Assembly (NCBI GenBank): GCA_026874595.1
Contig: CM049310.1
Span: 42,595,558 to 42,659,557, forward strand
Length of the DNA stretch: 64,000 nucleotides
From: Sipunculus nudus
Taxonomy: Eukaryota; Annelida; Sipuncula; Golfingiida; Sipunculidae
Direction of reading: 5' to 3'
The translations under genes and the position numbers were made by a program. Shown here piece by piece: positions 11,201 through 19,679 of this stretch. The notes under the pieces were generated by a model. The model saw only the letters and a list, made by a program, of their open reading frames with translations, was not told the DNA's origin and searched no databases. Each line of letters begins with the position of its first letter. The stretch's first letter is position 1.

Positions 11201-14200
11201 TCCTCTTCTCTCGTTTCGTCCACCCGGTCCGACTGCTGCGTATCAACTGGCGTGTCCGCCCGCGGCGTGCTGTGGACGGGGGCAACAGGGTCCGTTTGCT
11301 CTCGGACAGGTGCGTCCACTCGGTTCTCAGTTATACTGTACAATCTGCTTTCGTATCCGTTTACTTTCAGCGTGTACGCGAGATTTGTTATATGCTTAAT
11401 AGCCTCTGCAAGAATGTCAAATCCCAAAAGCACAGATGTGCCCGTTGGTGTGACCTTCCCGCGCATGTCCCGACTGTGCGAATCGAAGACGTAATATTTG
11501 CTACCTTTTTGCATGACAGCGATTGCGCAGTCTTGGAGTATCAGGATCGATGATAAGTACCCCTTGTCGTCACACAGAGCCATCCGTAACGTTCTGTAAG
11601 TGTTACGGAAATCATTTCTGTTAATCAGGTCGCTCCGGTACATGTACGATACCACAGAGAAAGAACGCGAGAAGCAGTCAATCGTTTCCGGCAACTCGTC
11701 CAAACAAACGTATCCCGCGTCTTCCACAGGGTACCCTTTAATGCTGTAGTAAAGCTGGTCGCCGGCGTCTAAAATGTCGTCTAATGTGGAGGTTGTCCAA
11801 GTCTCCGGGTCCTCAATGCTGCACCGGATCAAAGCCACTGCGCAGTTGGGAACACACTGTTTTCCGACTGAGAACGAAAGAAAATGTTGGTGGTCCCCCT
11901 GGTGAAATGACCCCGTCACGCACTTCGTGATCACCGGGTGTCCAGGTGGTATATCACACGCGTCTGTGTTTGATGCATCTTTTCCCGTTGTATCTTTCTG
12001 TGACGCGTGCCGGGGAGGTCCGCCTGAACTCGATCGTGTTTCGTCCGGGCGGTCGCTGCGAGGCATATCTCTCTGTTTGTCAGATCCTCTGCCTTCGTTG
12101 GCGGTCTCCGTATCACATGGGCGGTCACCGCGTGACGCGACAGTCTTTCCTTGTGTATTGACAGGGACACGCCGTGCGTCGTTCACGCCTCCCTCGTCTT
12201 CCACCGTGCCGTCCGACTCATCCATGGTAGTTACACTAATAGGCACGTTTCCCTCACATTCGCTACTCTCGTCCATATGCTGTTCCAACGTGTCATCAGA
12301 CGCATCGCTGTCGTCCATGCTCTGCTCGAACGTGGCAGGCATATTCTGTATTCTTTCTGTAAGTGAAACAGAACTCGCGTCATCTTGTTCCTGTCCGTCC
12401 TGTGTTTCTTCTGTTTGCATAAACGGCGCACCTGTGACCGTGTGTGAATCTCTCACCCGCGGTGCTAGGAGGGAAACGTGGTCCGCGCTGGGGTTTGGGG
12501 TCTGCGGACGACAAAGAGTCATATCTACACTATACATACCGCCTTTGTCCAGTTGGAAGTACTCCCGAGTTTTTATGTCTTCGAACGTATCACACAACAT
12601 AACACGTGTCGGATAGTCTCCAGACGTGGAAGGGGCGCTATCGTCACCTTCCATTTCTCCACACTCTTCCGCGCTGGTTTCCCTCTGCTCACAGGCTGTT
12701 GTGTCCATCTGGTCCGACTCGCCCCTCGCGCCGCTCGTATTTTCTTCATGTGTTGTTTGTTCTGCGTTTTTTGCATGTCCGGCGGTGTCTGCCGCGGTCG
12801 GTCGTTCGCCTGCCTTTTCCGAGCCCGAGGGCGTCGTAACTGTGTCATCAGCGGGCCGGGATGATAACTGACATGGCCGATCGTTCTGCGCACTAGATGC
12901 TCTGCGCCGTTGTCCTAGCCGCTTTTTGCGTATGCACTTCGGCTCGTCTGCCGACCCAGGGGGTTTCGAGTACGGGTGGTCAACGTGCGCAACGCGTAGC
13001 TGGCGCCTCGGTCTCCGCTTGGGAAAGTCAGGAACTGGTGTGGGGTGTATAACACGAGGTTGTAGTATTTTGGTACTGAGCCGTACCGAGTTGCGTTTAA
13101 GACGTCGCGCTGTCTTCCTCAGAGCTTCCTTTTGCTTGTCGGCGGTAGAATGCTGGTTTGATGGTTTCAAAACACTCTTGTGGCCCTTTCGCCCACGCGT
13201 TTCTTTTTTGCACGCACCCGTGTCTGGAGAGCCGTCTGCGATACGGCGAGCCGCCTCCGCACCACCTGTATGGGCAACAGGCGTGGCTGTTTCTCCTACC
13301 GTCCTTAAATGTTGATTTGCATCTTGTTCCGGTGCCTCATTCTCCCCTACATGTTGCGGATGTTCAGAAGGAATATCTGTGTCAGCAGTATCCCCCGGGA
13401 CGGCAGAGACAGAAGGCGCGACGTGTTCAGCCCCTGCGTTTTCCCCCAGATCAGTGACAGAGGGCGCAGTGGGTACGTTATCGGGACAGATATCTGAAGC
13501 GCTCAATATGTCACATTGGTTCATTGCCATCTGCAGGATGTCCTCTTGGCCCCGCCGCATGGGCGTTCCATGTGCTGTATCGCTGTGATATGGAGGGTCT
13601 TGGGTAACAGTTGTATCCGTGCTGTGTGCCTTCCCTTCTTGTATACTTTCTTGTTTGTCGGTTTCATGTTGTTCAATGTGATGTGATGTGCCCCCGCCAT
13701 CGGCAGTTGCGGGGCAGGGAACAAACCCATTTACTGTGTCACCTGTAACCTTTTTCTCTTCATGCCGCTCGTCATGCTCTAGGGCGGCGATGATGGTGGC
13801 GACGGCACTTTCGGTTTCGTCCGTATCAGATTTACTCAGTTGTCCCTCTTCACCTCTGGCTTCTTGGCCGATGCTCGAACCTGTTACAAGCCGTTGCTGT
13901 GTGTTGACCCCGGTTGATGAAGACACGTTGGACGTGTCTGAGGGGGTCTTTCTCACAGGGTCATCCTGCTGTTTGCGGTCGTCCTCCCCGTCAAATGAAG
14001 GAAGACTGAACGTGGTATCCTCTGTGAAAGGATGTTGATAGTGTACAGACCCGGACGCGCCCTGGTCAGCAGGTTGTGTCTGAACGCCTTGGTCATTTGA
14101 TTGTCCATCGCCAAACAGTTCAGATAAAATATCGTTCAGATCTATACCACCTTCGCACTGTTCCGCACAGTACACGTTTTGATGTCCTATGTGATCAGCC

Positions 14201-15702
14201 GTTTCTGTGGGCAGTGTCAATTCCCGTGTGTCGTCGGCTGTGTCACCTGGCACACGATTGGGCTGCCCCGTTCCGCCCTGTTGGTAGACACCATCCGCTA
14301 CCTGTTGTACCCCCGCTTCCGACTGCCGCAGTTCGATTTCTGCAGCAGCAATTGCGGCTTCTAGTTTGGCCCGTTCTGCTGTAGCTTGTGCGGCTTCTCG
14401 AATGGCGCGTTCTGTTTCAGCTTCTGCGGCTTGTAGTCTGGCGAGTTCTGTTGCGGCCAGTGACATTTCACCTGTCATCATATCGAAATCGGTTTCGTCT
14501 TGGTTTGATGACGAGGCTGGAATCTGAGCACCCAGCATTGTAAGCTGACCCAGCAATTGTTGGGCGGCATTATCGTCGTCTACGTTCCTATCGGTTTCGT
14601 CATCAATCTGTGACATGGCTGGTGGCGATACAGCACGGATACTTTTAATCGGTGACCAGGCTGGTTGTAGTTCAGCATGCATATTTTTAACTTCATTGAA
14701 TAATACCTGGGGGTCGGGTTCGGGGCCTTTTTGGACAGCCTCCTGGGTCGTTGCGTCTCGTGTCTCAGGTGCGGGATCACTATGGGTTTGCGTTTCTGAC
14801 GTAGTCGTGGTGTCCATTTGGGGTGCCTGTGCGGGTGTTTTGGGCTTAGTACACTTCTTTCTTTTCGATTTACTGCCTGAGACCGGTTGGTCGTCTGTCA
14901 CACTGCCCGACTGTGGACGGCTTGGAGCGTTTGTTCTACTTGCTGTTGATGTCATCCGCCGTTTTCGTATTTCTGTTTTATCCGCTGTTTCCTCCGTACT
15001 CATCGCCTCTCCGCTTTCACCACCCGCCGTCACATGTTCATCCGTACACATTTGATCTGCGCTCCCACCAGCGGCATTTGCACTGATTGAAGGCAGGTGC
15101 CGCCGGTGCTGTTCTTCCCGCAACGGCCCTGTTATCGGTCTTTCGTCCAATCCGCCGCTACGCTCTTGTCTGGTGCTGGCACTTGTCTGCATGCGGTGCA
15201 TGATCCTCGCCCATTCTTTGTCAAGATCCTCGAGTAAAGAGGATGCCTCATCCGCGTACATATCTATGGCACGAGGAGGAGAACCGGACTGTGGTTGTAC
15301 TTTTGCTTGTTCAGATGTCGGTATTAAAACGTCGAACCCTCCTTCGGTGTGTACGAGAGTTATTGAAGGTTTCCTGCTACGTGCTAATGATGTCAGAAGG
15401 CGGATGTCACCTGTCGTCCGCAGGACATTTACATGGCAATCGTACTTATGTGATATCGCCCGCACCGCGTCGTTTCCGGGTTCAACCCCTTCCTGCAGCT
15501 CGTTGTTACCTGTGTGATCCCTTACTACCTGACGCAACCTCCCATGCTGGCCTTCGTGCATCCCGTTCATTAGTATGGCCACAGCCCTGAAAAAACTGTT
15601 TCCGTCTCTGATGACGTTCTTGCGCGTCCATCCCGTTTTTTGCAACTGCTCGTCCCATTCCGTCCTGCTCATCGGTGTCGGGTCGGCTGTTTGCCGTGCC
15701 AT
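5224..15702 (-). CDS. Large tegument protein with herpesvirus-type deubiquitinase and degenerate OTU-like N-terminus
   Basis: This is a 3492-aa protein. ATG at 15702 is preceded by AAA and followed by G; the frame is open further upstream but only from a TTG. Residues ~24-127 look like an OTU cysteine protease (DGNSFFRA, then GGFDVLI), but the expected catalytic Cys is Ser36 and the expected His-Tyr reads Gly-Phe. Residues ~1265-1445 resemble the UL36-type tegument deubiquitinase (peptidase C76), with GKQCVPNC (Cys1283) and FDSHS (Asp1407, His1409) as the likely catalytic triad. Between them is a long acidic, Ser/Thr/Gln-rich linker with an Ala/Glu coiled coil near residue 430. From about residue 1560 onward the protein is almost entirely coiled coil. 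By analogy with UL36 it would sit on the capsid and remove ubiquitin. Its stop overlaps the next ATG by four bases. The 54-bp divergent gap to the 15757 gene must hold promoter elements. Confidence 0.85.
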   Translation of the reverse strand: MARQTADPTPMSRTEWDEQLQKTGWTRKNVIRDGNSFFRAVAILMNGMHEGQHGRLRQVVRDHTGNNELQEGVEPGNDAVRAISHKYDCHVNVLRTTGDIRLLTSLARSRKPSITLVHTEGGFDVLIPTSEQAKVQPQSGSPPRAIDMYADEASSLLEDLDKEWARIMHRMQTSASTRQERSGGLDERPITGPLREEQHRRHLPSISANAAGGSADQMCTDEHVTAGGESGEAMSTEETADKTEIRKRRMTSTASRTNAPSRPQSGSVTDDQPVSGSKSKRKKCTKPKTPAQAPQMDTTTTSETQTHSDPAPETRDATTQEAVQKGPEPDPQVLFNEVKNMHAELQPAWSPIKSIRAVSPPAMSQIDDETDRNVDDDNAAQQLLGQLTMLGAQIPASSSNQDETDFDMMTGEMSLAATELARLQAAEAETERAIREAAQATAERAKLEAAIAAAEIELRQSEAGVQQVADGVYQQGGTGQPNRVPGDTADDTRELTLPTETADHIGHQNVYCAEQCEGGIDLNDILSELFGDGQSNDQGVQTQPADQGASGSVHYQHPFTEDTTFSLPSFDGEDDRKQQDDPVRKTPSDTSNVSSSTGVNTQQRLVTGSSIGQEARGEEGQLSKSDTDETESAVATIIAALEHDERHEEKKVTGDTVNGFVPCPATADGGGTSHHIEQHETDKQESIQEGKAHSTDTTVTQDPPYHSDTAHGTPMRRGQEDILQMAMNQCDILSASDICPDNVPTAPSVTDLGENAGAEHVAPSVSAVPGDTADTDIPSEHPQHVGENEAPEQDANQHLRTVGETATPVAHTGGAEAARRIADGSPDTGACKKETRGRKGHKSVLKPSNQHSTADKQKEALRKTARRLKRNSVRLSTKILQPRVIHPTPVPDFPKRRPRRQLRVAHVDHPYSKPPGSADEPKCIRKKRLGQRRRASSAQNDRPCQLSSRPADDTVTTPSGSEKAGERPTAADTAGHAKNAEQTTHEENTSGARGESDQMDTTACEQRETSAEECGEMEGDDSAPSTSGDYPTRVMLCDTFEDIKTREYFQLDKGGMYSVDMTLCRPQTPNPSADHVSLLAPRVRDSHTVTGAPFMQTEETQDGQEQDDASSVSLTERIQNMPATFEQSMDDSDASDDTLEQHMDESSECEGNVPISVTTMDESDGTVEDEGGVNDARRVPVNTQGKTVASRGDRPCDTETANEGRGSDKQRDMPRSDRPDETRSSSGGPPRHASQKDTTGKDASNTDACDIPPGHPVITKCVTGSFHQGDHQHFLSFSVGKQCVPNCAVALIRCSIEDPETWTTSTLDDILDAGDQLYYSIKGYPVEDAGYVCLDELPETIDCFSRSFSVVSYMYRSDLINRNDFRNTYRTLRMALCDDKGYLSSILILQDCAIAVMQKGSKYYVFDSHSRDMRGKVTPTGTSVLLGFDILAEAIKHITNLAYTLKVNGYESRLYSITENRVDAPVREQTDPVAPVHSTPRADTPVDTQQSDRVDETREEDVASACNTGADEKMEEQDVAASEQHSGQSGAEEMEDVQGDITREETTEEDVATRPAQEQPDDGAGQPNPASACNTGAEADMEEQDVAAYEQHSGPSETEEMEDVQGDITRDEQTPPRSGEGDPGVDDLNTSTRKKLHIKSQPGKASNNRGRPSKGVTHGKMDEHAASLVKRYEEAVKVYNERRDTLAHFCAICTSKVVGNIEEVEEMKQKLTMLKTKALRARTNIPSLQGVDIPLIVKKKVERKHKINIMPNTAKATKALDKAETEAAKREKKENDQTIADMRAGLLNELRDPSVTYDDVKRNESKYQHVLPITPAEEKDAKSTVEAWMTNMADYIEYALIHIEKKAEESPSMLAEPPRGVPGIFWLHKETDTQVATGRALLEMYRVLRASAVDHNKTLIDMVDQLKAWLENASLQCVHDKIRACLETWYELDASVLDERVDAMLGQIMPQLRLMRLRIRSGTSGDDEKSLRRMKIKITCMQDDLRELLRSVYESAAQYRATSKKNGQWHNTLTETEKKLQRELKQIEQDIAAVSARVVSLPQLRKSHRRRMNVPLTPLTETEPIEGPPSAPETASVRENPSDEVNNDRHENDPLTRDEARRILTEKNTPMQVRIATIAQRCPEVKKWNTRVSKAKDDYASHKRHLEEIIKRCMGTECSSCTEAASFIQTIDELEGDGQSLRRTTKNVLMKDHGIPAEIWDELRVIAEVYAIPDLPDTEKVRTKLRAQLEKLSKQEKDAERKQLLQLVKSGQLEYARARNVVQSLLPLQKDDVSFGKQAVEVWVNNVVKDVEIALSDYEQSCPPGCDAPPEKLPCYICLLEKPDSTGAELQELLGVCKDVYNASHNDSREDKLNRLIAWARQPGTKPILKGLRCCFKNVWNAESEELEKQINEHVSRVDEMFRNVDASYTSDECNRKNVTLLEEHIEKVSQVKKSLSWCEDKAAAWLQKLGGNQDQPFDVKGCRSDGLKKILQLLNAKNDKANALIGKLQGWKTAEHVQAQTASSPGQSSTVRGTGDDELIARTHAAQTAAAETAAAETAWLKEVLVATEQYNTSTEKTRAWIQACKTFQFENTRDIDMYKKELDQQVGVLDIHNSTLDKLRRGNCVVDGTLVASKDTTFWGNKEKEQIRFKKTEPITRTQIEEAKRVMQTKRKELEAKEKRQRREEIVRDLTASGTLTDVTSNLAQYMDTIYPLTKEEVTDLCLHCSHWTDRLTEDVERLAHAYTSGLDDGASQDAPRCIADEVPAVFGLLEHMCSDNSDKKQQYQRKRKEAETLLEIYQNLRAEQCARDTDNASRIQFLTERAWRETTPKRTSNVLLHCIIQVFNEWTDQTVRDCTETVRGSASAIQASSEDIECFSKDGMHHLITTWDQTGLDQANNQLRDSQKRLNDTLNALTAAKAAAGTHWNKGDGGFAKKLHTADKSINAAIHQIQLLNVRAEHLRQKNDMDNKHTGSEHGEPADHVTEAYNKLLTTGLSEKANLPDTILQHVNRCGPTDEVTRMLDSLFRHLARVLECPTRLQDQVRFGTQLGVKQLGTSDIPLAKRLYRLVDIVAARTGTRTTYRQELEAGHVVISGIESAGNAISHMITDRLKQSVENLYPQTPAWTSVTANLDRLHNMMETHDMEHTKRSCMADMFETKLKYVETAAQEATTNVDNSFQSVSYALYSLRHIQNELNMLKQEIAKEPDSVNKQERVGKAEKMLKQRYISHLRKQLEGVIKDILKDAIQEMQDILVNYHLTDEHVHYQCIAHRTCNVRELLNRCYQLLQENAHWGGTDGMFTTGGTGNNVMTLLKQLKPDDVKWFDGLVGLLNKSVDATLGSTKNLAQSIRRWAFEQGEKILRSEIPADSRLDPTEDVPDLREWLDKASRMGERVQSSLSTVSWILQSQEYQYVYDLVAGTLTAFQTLALQITGSSYQTALKYADNFKQSVHAIVDRIRNDISSGHQLIVAETALFHGQPCDDVTVAGKGISVNLHNIIRHTEVNYRTSYRTL
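10872..11197 (-). repeat. Direct duplication of a ~42-aa acidic segment
   Basis: Bases 10872-10996 and 11073-11197 are near-identical at an offset of 201 bp. Both encode a segment running from SACNTGA through MEEQDVAA and EQHSG to MEDVQGDITR. The copies are separated by a Glu/Asp/Thr-rich spacer and lie in the disordered linker just after the C76-type domain of the large tegument protein. Confidence 0.8.
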
Positions 15703-15756
15703 TTTTATTATTGGAACTGTCTGACCTCTACAATGTCCGTTTTGCACTGACGTTTG

Positions 15757-17298
15757 ATGACGCCCTTTTCCCGTCACAGCAAGGGACGACGTGAGGGACA
15801 AAGTTCACCATTGCGGATCCCAAATAAGTTGCCCTCCGTGACCCATCAACACGTGATGGAACAGGCTTTCAAGTTCGATCAAATGAGCAGGGACCGCTTC
15901 ATGCGGACACAGAATCGCCGGCTGGAGACAAGCCTGCCGGAACACATCCGCCGCAAAGCCATAGCCGTGTTGCCGAGGGTTCCAGAGACTTACCTCCATG
16001 GGGTGTTCGTAGGCGACCATGACGTCAGAAAGTACAAAGGGGAGTACACGGACATAGTGAGGTTAAAGACGCAACCCGTCCGGGAAAGTTTGGGCAGGGC
16101 GGGGGCAGAATTGCCCATAAATGTCGACCTCAGCCACCTGGCGACCACAGGGCCTGGCCCCGTCGACGTTTCCGATTCTTCAGCACCGACTGTGGCCCAC
16201 CCGAAACATTTCGTCCCTGGGCTGTTAATGTTCACACGGCGGCGTCTGCACCTCCTGGACACGGACGCAAAGATGAAGGACAGACTTCGTGTGCAGCAAT
16301 CGGGTCTCACGTACGCCGAGAGATTATGCGAAGTGATACAGGATGCTAGCGACGCCCTCATTTCACGCGTGGAAGGACCGGACACGGACGGCTATTTACA
16401 TCAGGTGCAGGGGAAATCGTCCTACGGCCGACAGGTTCCAATGAAGTCTCTGCTGGCAGCACTTCACAGTCGGAGACTCAAAGACGAAACATCTGTCTTT
16501 GTCAACACCATCACTGATTGCATGGCTGATGTCACCGTGGACGCTATGCAGGACGCCAAAAAACTCGGCAAGCAGTGGGACCCAGTGGGACTCTTCACAG
16601 AAAACTTCATTCCGTCAGGAGTGTACATAGGCTGTCACAACACGAGCGGTGGTTCACTGCTGGACGCACCTGTCAACCAGTGCAATTTGCCACACGCTGT
16701 CCGTCTGTGCGTGTCAGGGCGGCCTCGGGACGCCGCCGATAAGGTGCATGCGCATTGTAACACGTTCATCCCTCCTTCCGATGAAAAGCTACAGTTGTGG
16801 TGTCCCGTCGAAAATTACATCGATATGGACCTATGTTACCACACTGAGGACGACGAATATTACGACGAATATAAAGTAATGTACGACCGCTCTGGTGCAT
16901 TCGATGGAACGCCAACGCGGATAAATGATTTCCAACTGTTTTTTGTCGTGGCCATGTTGGAACAAGATAAGATTGGGCTGTATGTCGTTAAGTCAACCAA
17001 AACAGCCAGACACGTGTCACGGCACGTCCACCGCTACGTCGGGACAGGTGTGGGTCGTGTGAGGCGCACATTCTGTGCCACTTTGGAAATGGCCAAGTGT
17101 CGATCGGTTTCAGTACAGGACGCGAAGAAAAACCTGTTTTCTGTTCTAACAAGAACAGCGGCGTGGGCAGCGTCTTTCCGTTTGGGGCGCGTGCGACAGT
17201 TTGCTTCTAATGTACCGTGTGTAGAAGTGAGAGACGGCCGCGTGTATTTTCCCTATTTCTTGCTTGATCTTGATACAAAATACACGTATGCTTTTTGA
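15757..17298 (+). CDS. Unrecognised 514-aa-class viral protein
   Basis: The first ATG is at 15757 (513 codons); the frame is open upstream only through a TTG at 15754. A second ATG at 15856, with G at -3, would give a 480-aa protein and more promoter room from the divergent tegument gene starting at 15702. No domain is recognised. There is no signal peptide or membrane segment. The first ~100 residues are basic. The middle has an acidic, tyrosine-rich patch (DDEYYDEYKVMYD), and the C-terminus is globular, with FQLFFVVAML and YFPYFLLDLD. An AATAAA lies about 57 nt after the stop. A capsid or tegument role is possible from context only. Confidence 0.75.
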   Translation: MTPFSRHSKGRREGQSSPLRIPNKLPSVTHQHVMEQAFKFDQMSRDRFMRTQNRRLETSLPEHIRRKAIAVLPRVPETYLHGVFVGDHDVRKYKGEYTDIVRLKTQPVRESLGRAGAELPINVDLSHLATTGPGPVDVSDSSAPTVAHPKHFVPGLLMFTRRRLHLLDTDAKMKDRLRVQQSGLTYAERLCEVIQDASDALISRVEGPDTDGYLHQVQGKSSYGRQVPMKSLLAALHSRRLKDETSVFVNTITDCMADVTVDAMQDAKKLGKQWDPVGLFTENFIPSGVYIGCHNTSGGSLLDAPVNQCNLPHAVRLCVSGRPRDAADKVHAHCNTFIPPSDEKLQLWCPVENYIDMDLCYHTEDDEYYDEYKVMYDRSGAFDGTPTRINDFQLFFVVAMLEQDKIGLYVVKSTKTARHVSRHVHRYVGTGVGRVRRTFCATLEMAKCRSVSVQDAKKNLFSVLTRTAAWAASFRLGRVRQFASNVPCVEVRDGRVYFPYFLLDLDTKYTYAF

Positions 17299-17354
17299 TG
17301 ATATGGAACGTGTGTGTTAAACAACAAGGCATTGTATAGGAAATTGTTGTTCCC

Positions 17355-17360
17355 AATAAA
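17355..17360 (+). terminator. Poly(A) signal AATAAA of the 15757 gene
   Basis: AATAAA lies 57 nt after the stop at 17298, in the first AT-rich stretch. It marks the likely left limit of viral transcription before the host-like block. Confidence 0.6.
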
Positions 17361-18029
17361 AACCACATATTGTGCTTTGACAAATGAATCATCTATGTTT
17401 TTCTTCATATATCTGTTATATGTGTTGTTGTACGCTGTATGTTTTTAAATACAATTTATTTCACTACCATCTCTCACCAACGTCCAAATGCCCCCATTTA
17501 TTATTTTGTGTACATGGTGTGTGTGTGTGCGCGCATTCAGGTTATGTGTCATATAAACCCCGCACATTGCAGGTTAAATTTAATATCTATCACAAACAGA
17601 CCAAAAAGAAACGACATAAACGTACTATTGTGTCACATAAAGGGGGTAAAACCTTACCACAATCTACACAACGCAAACAATTATGCTTCATACGATCAAT
17701 TATCAGGTAAACTGGTTCATTAAATACGTCATGTGTAGTGACTGTTATATTAGTGTTGGTAATATACGATAGGGGGCGCTGCCTCATACAGCACTGGTCA
17801 ACACAACAAAATAGCCCTTTGCCGGACAACGGTCTACATGACATTTACGAAATACCTGCTACAATTTTAGGAAAAATATGCCTCCAACGTTCCACGAGTA
17901 ACATTTACGATATCTTCACCAAAGATTTAAATGTGTCCACAACCCTACTATATAAACAGGCCGGCTCTATAATACTATCAGTTGAGAGCGCTGTATGGGC
18001 GCTTTTGGGTCCCAGACGGCTCCCCTGTG

Positions 18030-18199
18030 TCTGTGACGTCACACTTTCCATCAGCCAATCAAATCAAGGAACAGTACCTATTCATGATAACATAAGAAAC
18101 TTACGTACACAAAGCATGTAGTCCCTGTGGCGCAACGGTTAGCGCGTCCGGCTGTTAATCGGAAGGTTGGTGGTTCGAGCCCACCCAGGGACGTTATAC
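18030..18199 (+). repeat. Dispersed tRNA cassette, copy 1
   Basis: These 170 bp are about 90% identical to 22333-22502. Both contain TGTGACGTCA-like and AGCCAATCAAATCAAGG words about 45-90 bp upstream of a tRNA gene and end GTTATAC just after it. Conserved 5' flank plus tRNA suggests a duplicated tRNA gene unit or a tRNA-related mobile repeat. Confidence 0.75.
18121..18192 (+). tRNA. tRNA-Asn (GTT)
   Basis: The sequence folds as a complete cloverleaf. The acceptor stem GTCCCTG/CAGGGAC pairs perfectly and the D stem is GCGC/GCGC. The anticodon stem TCCGG/TCGGA carries loop CTGTTAA (anticodon GTT), and the T arm is GGTGG-TTCGAGC-CCACC. No intron and no encoded CCA are present, as in eukaryotic nuclear genes. 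It sits inside an insertion in the left palindrome arm. Confidence 0.92.
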
Positions 18200-18475
18200 C
18201 TCTATGGGCGCTTTTGGCTCCCAGACGGCTCCCCTGTGGGGGAGGGGGGGACTTGAGGGGGGGAGGGGGCGGCCCCTCCCTCTGCCTTATGTCAAGAAGT
18301 AGTAGAGTTGTGGCCTGTGGCCACCAGGGGTCGGTTGTGTGGTTCAAGTCAGAAGTAGACCAGTTGTAGGTTTGGGGATCGCCGGCGGGGGTGGGGGGGA
18401 AGAAGAGTCGGTAGGATGTGAAAGGTCGATTGGGGTCGCCGAGGTCGGATGTGAAAGGTCAGTATGCTTAACCAT

Positions 18476-18660
18476 GGGGGGAACAGGGGAGTTCTGTGTG
18501 GGATCGGCCGGGGGGGGGGGGGTACAGGGTAGTCATGGGTGGGATCGCCCGGGGGGGGGTGGTACAGGGTAGTCCTGGGTGGGATCGCTCAGGGGGGGTA
18601 CAGGGGAGTCGTGGGTGGGATCGCCCAGGGGGGGGGGACAGGGGAGTCCTGGTTGGGATC
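18476..18660. repeat. G-rich minisatellite, left arm
   Basis: About five units of roughly 37 bp built on GTACAGGGGAGTC, GTGGGTGGGATCG and a run of 7-12 G. The mirror-image C-rich region on the right arm (about 20500-20720) has longer units (~68 bp), so the arms have diverged here. Confidence 0.7.
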
Positions 18661-18819
18661 GGAGATGCATGAGAATGGTTAAAGAGTGTTCATCGGATAT
18701 CATCGGTACTGGAAAAGCCACAGGTGTGCAACGCATGTCAAAGCACTATGGGATCGTTCAGATCCCCACAGAGGGTCTCTGCTTGGACCGAGGCCCCTAT
18801 AGAAATTTCTCCACAAGGG

Positions 18820-19590
18820 TCGTGGTGGGGGCTTCGCCCCCGGGGATAATACTTTATGGGGGATCGATCCCTACAAAGAATATACCCCGGGGGCGAAGCC
18901 CCCATCAGGAATTACATGGAAGGCCCGTGATGGGGGCCTCGCCCCCATGGGATAATACTTTATGGGGGATCGATCCCTACAAAGAATATACCCCGGGGGC
19001 GAAGCCCCCATAAGGAATTACATGGAAGGCCCGTGGTGGGGGCCTCGCCCCCGGGAATAATATTTTATGTGGGATCGATCCCTACAAAGAATATACACTG
19101 GGGGCGAGGCCCCCATAAGGAATTACATGGAAGGCCCGTGGTGGGGGCCTCGCCCACAGGGGATAATACTTTATGTGGGATCGATCCCTACAAAGAATAT
19201 ACACAGGGGGCGAGGCCCCCATAAGGAATTACATGGAAGGCCCGTGGTGGGGGCCTCGCCCCCGGGAATAATATTTTATGGGGGATCGATCCCTAAAAAG
19301 AATATACACTGGGGGCGAGGCCCCCATAAGGAACTATATGGAAGACCCGTGGTGGGGGCCTCGCCCCCAGGGGATAATACTTTATGTGGGATCGATCCCT
19401 ACAAAGAATATACACAGGGGGCGAGGCCCCCATAAGGAATTACATGGAAGGCCCGTTGTGGGGGCCTCGCCCCCAGGGGATAATACTTTATACTGGATCG
19501 ATCCCTACAAAGAATATACCCCGGGGGCGAGGCCCCCATAAGGATTTACATGGAGGGCCCGTGGTGGGGGCCTCGCCCCCTGGGAATATT
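18820..19590. repeat. 106-bp tandem repeats, left array (7 copies)
   Basis: The word GGATCGATCC recurs every 106 bp near 18861, 18967, 19073, 19179, 19285, 19391 and 19497. Each unit carries two facing 15-bp GC-rich words, GGGGGCCTCGCCCCC and its complement, so each unit can itself form hairpins. The period is not a multiple of three, so all long frames through it are repeat artefacts. Confidence 0.9.
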
Positions 19591-19598
19591 CATTTTAC

Positions 19599-19665
19599 GG
19601 ATCGAGGCGCCGAAGGCGCCCCCCATACATACATCTGTGTATTGGCGCCTTCGGCGCCCCGATCC
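19599..19665. repeat. Central hairpin of the giant palindrome
   Basis: A 22-nt arm (19599-19620) pairs with 19644-19665 with one mismatch. The arms contain GGCGCCGAAGGCGCC-type sequence around a ~23-nt AT-richer loop. This is the symmetry centre between the two 106-bp arrays. Confidence 0.85.
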
Positions 19666-19679
19666 CCATACTGTATTCT

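Larger units (their letters stand above)
17994..18238. repeat. tRNA cassette insertion flanked by 36-bp direct repeats
   Basis: A 36-bp sequence from the palindrome arm occurs at 17994-18029 and again at 18203-18238 with one mismatch. Between the copies lies a 170-bp cassette (18030-18199) ending in a tRNA-Asn gene. The right palindrome arm has only one copy of the 36-mer (about 20861-20896) and no cassette, so the left arm gained cassette plus duplication. Confidence 0.75.

Noticed and set aside
15703-15801. 33-codon N-terminal extension of the large tegument protein
   Set aside because: It opens only from a TTG and overlaps the divergent gene; the ATG at 15702 has a good context and directly precedes the OTU-like domain.
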